From: Wukongibacter sp050859025
GTDB taxonomy: Bacteria > Bacillota > Clostridia > Peptostreptococcales > Caminicellaceae
NCBI RefSeq assembly: GCF_050859025.1
Contig: NZ_CP138200.1
Coordinates: forward strand, 5,952,001-6,016,000
Direction of reading: 5' to 3'
Length of the DNA: 64,000 nt
This document shows positions 17,996 to 25,488 of the stretch, one piece after another; positions within the stretch are counted from its first letter, which is position 1; each line of letters opens with the position of its first letter. A program made the translations under genes and the position numbers. The notes below the pieces were generated by a model. It did no database searches and was not told the DNA's origin. It worked only from the letters and a program-made list of their open reading frames with translations.

Positions 17996-18180
17996 GGTGT
18001 CTCAAAATGATGAATTTCTGAGTTATTGAAGTCATTTTTCGAAGAGAAATGTGACCAAAACGAAGGGGGTCGATGCCCCCGAGCTTTTGTTTTTAAAATT
18101 TCAGCGACTTGGCACATACATTAGTACTAGCCAAACCGCTAAAATTTCAAAACCCTAAGCTTCATTCATTCTGAAACACC
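17996..18180. repeat. Family D element: 185-bp structured palindromic sequence
   Basis: Terminal arms GGTGTCTCAAAATGA (17996-18010) and TCATTCTGAAACACC (18166-18180). Inside are a GGGGGTCGATGCCCCC hairpin (18065-18080) and a larger one with AAATTTCAGCG...TTGGC against GCCAA...CGCTAAAATTT. It fills the gap between the TAXI and TRAP genes. One long copy here; the GGTGTCTCAGAATGA end recurs in the hairpin at 39954. Confidence 0.65.
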
Positions 18181-18239
18181 CTGGGGCTGTGCTTATAAGA
18201 TTGCTTTATGGGACGACCTCTTCACCTTAATGCCCTTTT

Positions 18240-19241
18240 CTACTTTAATAACTCCTCTGGAATCTCAATACCCTTTTCCTTATAGTATTTTACTGCTCCT
18301 GGATGTAGGGGAACTGGAGGTAGACCTTTAATAGCCTCATCAATCCCCATAAATTCTAACGCTTTGTGTGAGCCTACAATTGATTCATAGTTTTCATATA
18401 ATGTTTTAGTTAATTCATATACTAGCTCTTCATCAAGATTAGCATGACAGATAAGTGTTGATTTTACACCTACAGTTTTAACATCTTCATCTACACCTGT
18501 GTAAATTCCCTTTGGTACTGTAAATTGTCCATAGTAAGGTGCTACAGCATGAAGCTTCTCATAATCACTATCACTAAATCCAAGAAGCTTTACCTTTGTC
18601 TTACTTGCTGTTATTTCTGATACTGCTGATGTAGGCAGACCACCTTCTGCATTCATACCGTCAACTTGACTATTTTGCATTGCACTTGAAGCTTCACTAT
18701 AACCTAAGTATTCAGGAGTAAAGTCTTCATATTTGAGCCCTCCAATAGTCTCTAGTATAAGCTTAGTACTATATTCTGTCCCTGAACCCGCTGAACCTAC
18801 ACTAAATCTCTTTCCCTTTATGTCACTTATAGAATTAATGTCAGAATCCTCTGTTACTACAAATTGTGTAACATCAGGCCATAAAGCGGTAACAAATCTT
18901 ACGTCCTCAAATTTATTGTCCTTAAATCTTTCTTCTCCGTTGTATGCAAATAGAGTAAGATTAGCCATTGCAATACCAAATTGAGCTTCTCCATCCTTAA
19001 GCATACTTAAGTTTTCAACTGAACCACCGGATGATTGTACAGAAGCTTGTACTCCGCTTTCTCCTAGCTTTTCATTCCATAATGTAGTAAATATAGTTCC
19101 TACAGGATAATATGTTCCTCCTGTACCACCAGTTACAAGGGTTACAAATTGTTTTTTGTTACTAGCCTCCTGACCTTGGCACCCCGTAAATATTGCTAAA
19201 GTCATGAAAATCATTAAAATAATAGCGATTGTTTTCTTCAT
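18240..19241 (-). CDS. TAXI family TRAP transporter solute-binding lipoprotein
   Basis: 333 residues. Lipobox FTGC (Cys about 20). TLVTGGTGGTYYPVGTIFTT near the N-terminus is the TAXI family signature; GKRFSVGSAGSGTEYSTKLI and DGMNAEGGLPTSAVSEI follow. Binds the substrate outside the membrane and delivers it to the fused permease. The ATG has a strong AGGAGGGG site and lies about 30 bases after the predicted sigma-54 start. First gene of the transporter transcript. Confidence 0.94.
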   Translation of the reverse strand: MKKTIAIILMIFMTLAIFTGCQGQEASNKKQFVTLVTGGTGGTYYPVGTIFTTLWNEKLGESGVQASVQSSGGSVENLSMLKDGEAQFGIAMANLTLFAYNGEERFKDNKFEDVRFVTALWPDVTQFVVTEDSDINSISDIKGKRFSVGSAGSGTEYSTKLILETIGGLKYEDFTPEYLGYSEASSAMQNSQVDGMNAEGGLPTSAVSEITASKTKVKLLGFSDSDYEKLHAVAPYYGQFTVPKGIYTGVDEDVKTVGVKSTLICHANLDEELVYELTKTLYENYESIVGSHKALEFMGIDEAIKGLPPVPLHPGAVKYYKEKGIEIPEELLK

Positions 19242-19280
19242 TAATATTCCCCTCCTATTTTAATATTCAATATTATATAC

Positions 19281-19297
19281 AGCAAATACTGTGCCAA
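19281..19297 (-). promoter_or_regulatory. Sigma-54 (RpoN) promoter of the TAXI/TRAP operon
   Basis: Minus strand TTGGCACAGTATTTGCT: TGGCAC-N5-TTGC, a full match to the -24/-12 consensus. It lies 40-56 bases before the TAXI start codon, beside a gene for a sigma-54 activator. Confidence 0.9.
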
Positions 19298-19396
19298 GTA
19301 GTCCCTTTTATATTCATTATTATGAAAATACTGAATTCTAATAATTTTCCTACTTATTCGGATTAATACTTTTATGTAAAATGTTAATTCAAAGTA

Positions 19397-19427
19397 TGCA
19401 AATTTTGCAGACTATGAATTTTTTGCA
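19397..19427. promoter_or_regulatory. Candidate upstream activator sites for the NtrC-type regulator
   Basis: TGCAAATTTTGCA (19397-19409) is an imperfect palindrome, and TGAATTTTTTGCA (19415-19427) is a related sequence with its centre 18 bp away. Both lie about 100-145 bp upstream of the sigma-54 promoter, the usual enhancer distance. Binding is inferred. Confidence 0.55.
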
Positions 19428-19430
19428 GAG

Positions 19431-19459
19431 AAAAACCGTCAAGTTATGCTCCTTAACGG
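19431..19459 (-). terminator. Terminator after the response-regulator gene
   Basis: Minus strand CCGTTAAG, loop, CTTGACGG (one G-U pair), then TTTTT; overlaps the stop codon at 19453. Confidence 0.8.
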
Positions 19460-20805
19460 CCTTTTATTCCATATTTCTTTATTTTATTCCATAGGGTTCT
19501 TTCACTTATTCCAAGTACCTTTGCTGTTTTTCTTTTATTATCACACTTTTCCAAAGCTTTTTTTATTACCTTTTCTTCTATTGATTCTAGAGTTTCATAT
19601 ATACTTACAATAAGCTTATCATCTGAGATTTTGACATTATCATCACTAATTACTTGTCCGGGTAAATCATAGATATCTATTATATCCTTATCCGTTAGGA
19701 TAACTGCTCTTTCTAATATATTTTCAAGCTCCCTTATATTCCCTTTATAGTTATATGTTTTAAGTAGCTGCAATGCCTCTGGGGAAACAGACTTTATATT
19801 TTTATTTAAGGTCTCATTATATTTCTTTATAAAATGTTCAACTAGCAGCGGTATATCCTCTATACGCTCTCTAAGACTCGGCATTTTTATGTTAATAACA
19901 TTAAGTCTATAGTAAAGGTCCTGACGAAAATTGCTCTTTTCTATTTCCTCCAACAGTCTTCTATTGGTTGCAGCAATAATTCTAACATCTACCTTTACAG
20001 CCTCTTCACTTCCAACGGGATATACCATCTTATCCTGAATTACTCTTAATAGCTTAACCTGTGTATCTACATCCATCTCACCGATTTCATCTAAAAAAAG
20101 AGTACCACCATCGGCAAGTACAAACTTTCCTTTTTTCGTCTTTACAGCCCCTGTGAAAGCACCCTTTTCATAACCGAACAATTCACTTTCTATAAGGTTT
20201 TTAGGTATAGCTCCACAGTTAACAGCTTCAAATCTTTCTAATCTTCGTTCTCCATTATAGTGGATTTCCCTAGCTACCAGCTCTTTTCCCGTTCCACTAT
20301 CACCAGTAATCAATACATTTACATCTATATTTTTAACCTTATTAATTAGGTTAAATACTTCCTGCATAGATTTAGACTTTCCAATAATTTCATCGGTTTT
20401 TATGGTTGAAAGCTCATCCTGCATGACTTGAAGTTTTGAACTTAAGTCTTTATACTCTATTGCTTTATCAATTATTATCCTTAAATTATCTAGACTTAAG
20501 GGCTTCAAAACATAGTCCCAAGCACCTAATCGCATGGCCATAATAGATGAATCTATGCTGCTGTATGCAGTCATCATAATAACCTGACATTCTGGAAGCT
20601 TCTTTTTAATATATTTGAGTACTTCCAATCCGTCGATATCACCAAATTTCAGGTCTAACAATATAATATCAAAATAATACTTAGAAACATATTTTTCTAC
20701 TGTATGAAAATCATTTGCAACATAGGTTTTATATTCATCTTCAAATGCGAATTGTAAGGAACTGCAAATAGCTTCTTCATCATCTATTATTAAAAGTTTA
20801 TACAT
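19453..20805 (-). CDS. Sigma-54-dependent NtrC-family response regulator
   Basis: 450 residues from the ATG at 20803-20805 (AAGGAG six bases upstream). Receiver domain 1-115 with phospho-acceptor Asp about 51 (DIILLDLKFGD). AAA+ domain: Walker A GDSGTGKE (about 168-175), GAFTGA loop (about 215-220) that contacts sigma-54, DGGTLFLDEIGEM Walker B. C-terminal Fis-type helix-turn-helix: NKRKTAKVLGISERTLWNKI. It follows the kinase gene by 24 bases, and a sigma-54 promoter lies just downstream before the TAXI gene, so its target is very probably the transporter operon. Confidence 0.95.
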   Translation of the reverse strand: MYKLLIIDDEEAICSSLQFAFEDEYKTYVANDFHTVEKYVSKYYFDIILLDLKFGDIDGLEVLKYIKKKLPECQVIMMTAYSSIDSSIMAMRLGAWDYVLKPLSLDNLRIIIDKAIEYKDLSSKLQVMQDELSTIKTDEIIGKSKSMQEVFNLINKVKNIDVNVLITGDSGTGKELVAREIHYNGERRLERFEAVNCGAIPKNLIESELFGYEKGAFTGAVKTKKGKFVLADGGTLFLDEIGEMDVDTQVKLLRVIQDKMVYPVGSEEAVKVDVRIIAATNRRLLEEIEKSNFRQDLYYRLNVINIKMPSLRERIEDIPLLVEHFIKKYNETLNKNIKSVSPEALQLLKTYNYKGNIRELENILERAVILTDKDIIDIYDLPGQVISDDNVKISDDKLIVSIYETLESIEEKVIKKALEKCDNKRKTAKVLGISERTLWNKIKKYGIKGR

Positions 20806-20829
20806 GCCCATCTCCTTTTCAATGTACTA

Positions 20830-22758
20830 TTATTTGAATAATACTAAAGTTATTATGAACCTTGTTCCAATTCCTAATCTTGAATCTACTGAAATTTCTC
20901 CATTATTTTCCTTTACCAGCTGGTGAGTTATAGCAAGACCCAAGCCTACACCATCAGATTTTGTTGTGTAGTATGGCTCAAAGATTCTATCCTTTAAATC
21001 TATATCAAATCCATTTCCGTTATCCTCTACTATAAGATTTATATATTGCCCATTAATCACTGAATATACTCTTATATGTGGATTTTTTACCTCTCTCACA
21101 GCATCTATTGCATTTAGAAGAAGATTCATAAGTATTTGCTTCATTTGATCCCTAGATGCTAATATTCTCAAGTTTTTATCAATATTACAACTCATTTCTA
21201 TATTATTCTTTTTAGCTTCCCTATCCAGAAAACTTAAAGTACTTTTAACAAGCTCATTGAGATTTATTTCTTCCTTTTTTCCCCTTTTAGGTCTAGAGTA
21301 GTTTAAAAGATCATTTATAAACTTATCAAGTCTTTCGATTTCCCTCGGTACATCCTTGAGAAGCTTTTCCCGAAACCTTTCATTATTAATTTTTGTAGGA
21401 ATCAGCTGGACATATGTCTTTATAGCAGTTAGAGGGTTCTTTATTTCATGGGCTACTGTTGCAGATAAACGTCCTAAGGTTTTGAGCTTGTCCTTTGCTA
21501 CTAAGCTTTCTCTTAGAACTTTTTCTTCAGTTATATTTTTTATACTGATTACTGCTCCGAAATTATTGTTATCTATAGATATTGGACTTAGATTATATTC
21601 ATATGTGCTAAAATTATCTACACTACTCACAACTTCCTTGTTCTTTATTTCCTTTCCCATCTCTATTACTTCCCTTAGATCACCTTTATCTATGATTTTG
21701 TTAAAGACAGTGTTTTCTACGCATATGGTATCATTTTTACTATCTATTAAGCTGTCTGCCTTGTCATTCATAAGTAGTATATTTTTATGTTTATCAACCA
21801 CTATTATATAGCTAAATATAGAGTCTAATATCTTCTCCTTTAATATATTTTCTCTATTTAACTCAGTAGTTCTCTCTTCTACCTTTTTCTTTAATTGCCT
21901 ATTCCACTTTACAGTAAATATAGTTATGAGAATTACTAATATAAGCAGCACAGCCAACGCTAGTAAGATATTTTTAAGTATCTTACTGTTGTCATAGAAA
22001 TATTGACCAAACCATTTCTTATATATTTTGTCATAGGTACCATTGCTAATTATTTTTTCAATTCCATCATTAAATATCTCAATTATTTCTTCATTGCCAT
22101 CTAGGGCCGCTACGCAATAATTTTCTAAAAGAAGATCATCACCTACTATCTTTACCTTATCTTCAAAATCCTTTTTTTGTATATGATAGACTCCAGTCAA
22201 TTTGTTTCCAACGTAGGCATCTATTTCATTATTTATTAGCTTGATTAGTGCTACTTCTTGGTTATCAACTTCAATAACATTTTCAATGTCTCTATTGGCT
22301 AATAAATATTTGCTTATATCGTTTTTCTGAATGGCAACTCTTTTATCTTGTAGGTCATTTATCTCGTGTATATATTTGTTATCATTTCTAACAAATATTG
22401 AATGGGATGTTTGAATATAGGGATCTGAAAAATCATAATTGATATCTCTAGTTTTAGAATATTTCATCCCCTGTACCGCATCTATTTCTCCTTTATTCAA
22501 TTTATCCATTGCCTGATACCAAGTCATGGGTATTATCTCTATCTCAATACCTTTTTCTATAGATATTGCCCTCATTATATCAACATTAAATCCTTTATAA
22601 ATCCCATTTTCATCTATATATTCAAATGGGGGTAGAGCATCGTCCCCAGCAATTGTAATTGTTTTATATGTTCCTTCTACATCTATTGCTTTAGTATACA
22701 AGATATTACATAATAGAATTATAAGGGCTAAAATAAATATACTATAGGATTTCTTCAT
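20830..22758 (-). CDS. Sensor histidine kinase with extracellular solute-binding (SBP_bac_3) domain
   Basis: 642 residues from the ATG at 22756-22758 (TGGAGG five bases upstream). Signal/anchor helix 1-25; amino-acid-type binding domain about 33-255 (IAGDDALPPFEYIDENGIYK, GEIDAVQGMKYSKTR); transmembrane helix about 262-285; PAS-like region about 305-415; HisKA with ATVAHEIKNPLT, phospho-His about 437; HATPase with DNGNGFD and GVGLGLAI. It senses a small polar solute outside the cell, probably the transporter's substrate, and phosphorylates the regulator encoded next to it. Confidence 0.94.
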   Translation of the reverse strand: MKKSYSIFILALIILLCNILYTKAIDVEGTYKTITIAGDDALPPFEYIDENGIYKGFNVDIMRAISIEKGIEIEIIPMTWYQAMDKLNKGEIDAVQGMKYSKTRDINYDFSDPYIQTSHSIFVRNDNKYIHEINDLQDKRVAIQKNDISKYLLANRDIENVIEVDNQEVALIKLINNEIDAYVGNKLTGVYHIQKKDFEDKVKIVGDDLLLENYCVAALDGNEEIIEIFNDGIEKIISNGTYDKIYKKWFGQYFYDNSKILKNILLALAVLLILVILITIFTVKWNRQLKKKVEERTTELNRENILKEKILDSIFSYIIVVDKHKNILLMNDKADSLIDSKNDTICVENTVFNKIIDKGDLREVIEMGKEIKNKEVVSSVDNFSTYEYNLSPISIDNNNFGAVISIKNITEEKVLRESLVAKDKLKTLGRLSATVAHEIKNPLTAIKTYVQLIPTKINNERFREKLLKDVPREIERLDKFINDLLNYSRPKRGKKEEINLNELVKSTLSFLDREAKKNNIEMSCNIDKNLRILASRDQMKQILMNLLLNAIDAVREVKNPHIRVYSVINGQYINLIVEDNGNGFDIDLKDRIFEPYYTTKSDGVGLGLAITHQLVKENNGEISVDSRLGIGTRFIITLVLFK

Positions 22759-22790
22759 ATTATCCTCCATGATATAAATAATAACCTTAC

Positions 22791-22895
22791 TATATAGAAC
22801 GCACTTATAAATCTACATTTTGATTTTTTGAATAGCCAACGTTTCAAGGCTTTTCAAGGAATCAAAATGTAAAAGATTTATTGCGATTTCTATAG
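22791..22895. repeat. Family C palindromic repeat, copy C1
   Basis: TATAGAACGCACTTATAAAT... to ...ATTGCGATTTCTATAG with inner arms TACATTTTGATT / GGAATCAAAATGTA. It is the whole spacer between the kinase gene and the Fe-S protein gene. Copy C2 is at 43637-43741. Confidence 0.8.
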
Positions 22896-22901
22896 CATTT
22901 A

Positions 22902-23963
22902 TTATTTTAATAGATCCAAGGGCTCTCTAGTATAGGGTCTTATTCCATATTTTTCATCATACTCCTTCAATATCCTTTCTATTGTTTCCTTAGAATCCTT
23001 CATTTTATCTATTAGCTCCATAGAAACTCCTTGGCTAAATGGACATGTAGATAAGCATACACCACAATCAGTACCTATTCTTCTCCATACACCATAGCAC
23101 TGCTCCTGATTTATTTTCCATCTCATAATTCCATCAATAAGCTTCATATCACCATGAGGTATGGCTTTACCGGGACAGGTCTTTGGACATTTATTACATA
23201 TCTTGCAAAACTCCTTAATACCGAAGTCCTTTCTTTCGTTGGGAACTAAAGGCATATCAGTAGTGACTACACCTAATCTAACCCTCTGACCATATTCCTT
23301 TGTGATTAGTATTCCATTTCTTCCTATTTCCCCTAGACCTGCATCCTGAGCTACTAGAGGAGCAACCACTAGATAATTTCCATCCATATGATTTCGTGCA
23401 TCATATCCTAGTTCTCTAATATAGTAGCTAAGCCACATACCTATTACGGCTGCATCTACATAACCCTTTGTAACTGCTATTACTTCCTCACACTGCGGTG
23501 CCCTATTTATCATTTCCTTGTCCATCTCCACTGCGAAAACTATCCCATACTTCTGAATTTTATCTATTTTATCACCATAGGTCTCTGGATTTCTCCCCCT
23601 ATAGCTATAGAAATGATAATCCTCCATTTTGGCTATACCTACAAGCTTTGCACCTAGATATTTTGAAAACTTTTTTATCTTTTTTGTTATTTCTTCGGCT
23701 TCTACCTCTACTCTATTAGGGTTTACTTCTCCCTCCACATACTTTTTTATATCGCCTAAAAATCTAAATCCCGCATCGGCCAAGGGGGAATGCAGAGGAT
23801 GAAAGGTAGCAGTTCCTTCTCCACATATATTGGGAAGCTTTCTTAATTCATCGTCTACTTCCTTCTTTTCGGGGTTTCTTTTATAATAATCATCGTATTG
23901 GCTGGAATTCTTATCATAGCTCATTCTAGCAAACATCGTATCTCTTTCGTCTATTCTCTTCAT
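22902..23963 (-). CDS. Reductive-dehalogenase-like iron-sulfur protein (no Tat signal)
   Basis: 353 residues from the ATG at 23961-23963; an upstream GTG overlaps the GAGGGTG ribosome site. VVAPLVAQDAGLGEIGRNGI followed by LITKEYGQRVRLGVVTTDMP matches the cobalamin-binding core of reductive dehalogenases. Two [4Fe-4S] sites: CKICNKCPKTCP and C-x10-CGVCLSTCP. The twin-arginine leader and membrane-anchor gene typical of respiratory enzymes are absent, so this is a cytosolic relative; substrate unknown. Distant similarity to epoxyqueuosine reductases is expected. The only gene between repeat C1 and a long non-coding stretch. Confidence 0.8.
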   Translation of the reverse strand: MKRIDERDTMFARMSYDKNSSQYDDYYKRNPEKKEVDDELRKLPNICGEGTATFHPLHSPLADAGFRFLGDIKKYVEGEVNPNRVEVEAEEITKKIKKFSKYLGAKLVGIAKMEDYHFYSYRGRNPETYGDKIDKIQKYGIVFAVEMDKEMINRAPQCEEVIAVTKGYVDAAVIGMWLSYYIRELGYDARNHMDGNYLVVAPLVAQDAGLGEIGRNGILITKEYGQRVRLGVVTTDMPLVPNERKDFGIKEFCKICNKCPKTCPGKAIPHGDMKLIDGIMRWKINQEQCYGVWRRIGTDCGVCLSTCPFSQGVSMELIDKMKDSKETIERILKEYDEKYGIRPYTREPLDLLK

Positions 23964-24306
23964 GATTATCACCCTCTATTTCTAATTAATTAACGGCTTA
24001 AGTTTGATATCTATATTATATCATTTTGAATTTAACTATGGTGGATTATGCAGTATAAAGACTCTGACAACAGAGGAATATTTATTAAAATACTATGAAT
24101 ATTGACATGCATAGGAAAGAGTTTATAACACATGATGCTATGGTCAAAATGATTTCTAAAAATCCTACTTAATATTTCTATTTTTTATCAATTCTTACAA
24201 TCCTATTAAAATATATTTACATCTCTGTTAATATGCTGTACTTTTCATCATTTTGACTTATAATTGTATTGTTCCAGAATATGCTATGGGATTGGAGGAA
24301 TTATCG

Positions 24307-24981
24307 ATGTTAACTATCAAGGAAGCTGGTAGATATGCGAACTTTTTGCAAAAAAATATTGATTTATTAAAGAATTTTTTTATTAACGACACTTTGGTTT
24401 TCAACACAAGGGAAGAGCATTTAAAAAGTAAGGTTTTGAAAGGTGAGAGTGATGAAATCAAATTAATTGAAGAGAGAAGTGATCTTGATGTTAGTCTCGA
24501 AGATGCGATCCATTTAATTGAATCATTGATTAATAAAAAAATGGAACTTTCAATGGCTATAAATAATGCAAAGTCTAAAACCTTGGTTGATTGGATAGAA
24601 AACAGTGAAAAGCTTCCATTAGATACGGCAATTGAATACAGTAAAAACCTCCGTAATTTTGCAATGTGTCCGTTAGAAGATCTCACTCTAAATAGAAGTG
24701 AAGAATACATAAAGGATGGAATTGGATATCTAATAAACAACGAAGGTAACCAAAGCCAATATCACTATGAAATTAAGATTATTAAAAAAATAAATTATGA
24801 TAGAAATATAGTAAAGAGTTTGTATAAAAAGATTTTGAATAAGGCTGATCTTTTATCTGAAGCTATAGATAAGGCCATGTTAAAAAAATCCGTAGAATTT
24901 GAAATGGAATATAACCTTCACGATTCTCTTGAAGATTTAGTAGAAAAATTTAAAAAGCATAGGGCTATTAAAGGCAGCTAG
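24307..24981 (+). CDS. Hypothetical helical protein of unknown function
   Basis: 224 residues from the ATG at 24307 (TTGGAGGA eight bases upstream; an earlier in-frame TTG lacks a ribosome site). No signal peptide or membrane helix. Highly charged and helix-rich, with heptad-like stretches (EDAIHLIESLINKKMELSMA; LDTAIEYSKNLRNF) and a later DLLSEAIDKAMLKKSV segment. The layout loosely recalls small helical proteins found in clostridial prophages, but I do not recognise the family with confidence. No partner gene: flanked by 340 bp and 500 bp of non-coding DNA. 23964-24306 shows no other feature. Confidence 0.65.
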   Translation: MLTIKEAGRYANFLQKNIDLLKNFFINDTLVFNTREEHLKSKVLKGESDEIKLIEERSDLDVSLEDAIHLIESLINKKMELSMAINNAKSKTLVDWIENSEKLPLDTAIEYSKNLRNFAMCPLEDLTLNRSEEYIKDGIGYLINNEGNQSQYHYEIKIIKKINYDRNIVKSLYKKILNKADLLSEAIDKAMLKKSVEFEMEYNLHDSLEDLVEKFKKHRAIKGS

Positions 24982-25204
24982 AATTGTAACAGCTTCCAGA
25001 TTCATGTCTCAGCTTTATTTTGAAGAATCCTAGGAATGGTACTAAACCATTCCCTTTACTCCACTATAAAGTTTCAAGATGAATATTTTGTTAAAACACA
25101 TGACGGAAATTATATATATCTGCAGCTCTTTATTTATAATTTACTATATGTTATGAAAACTGATACTAAAACTGAAACTGGCTAGAGTTTAATTTTTTAA
25201 AAGT

Positions 25205-25276
25205 GTGGATTGGTTCGGTAGCGGAACTATGGAGCTACACAGCAAAATGCTTGAGTTAATCAGATTATATGAGTAG
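25205..25276 (+). pseudogene. Possible 3' remnant of a decayed gene
   Basis: GTG to TAG reads VDWFGSGTMELHSKMLELIR then LYE, a protein-like peptide with an ordered, non-A/T-driven composition. A stop codon lies just upstream in frame and no ribosome site precedes it, so it is at most a gene fragment. It is the only protein-like stretch in the 24982-25488 gap, which otherwise holds a small hairpin (AGGAATGG...CCATTCCC near 25032) and nothing else I can support. Confidence 0.25.
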
Positions 25277-25488
25277 ATAAAAGATGATGATAATGATTTT
25301 CATCGGTCATTTATAATCAATATTCTCAACATTCATTATGCACTCTTCATAAATGTGCTGATTCACTATTTCTTTACTTCATGATTACAATAATTCACCA
25401 ATAAAAGTTAATTTAAAAATAGTCCCGTTTTGAATCATTATACCTAGTTTTTTTCAGTTTTAGTATGAGCTTTTATCCTTAGCCCCGA

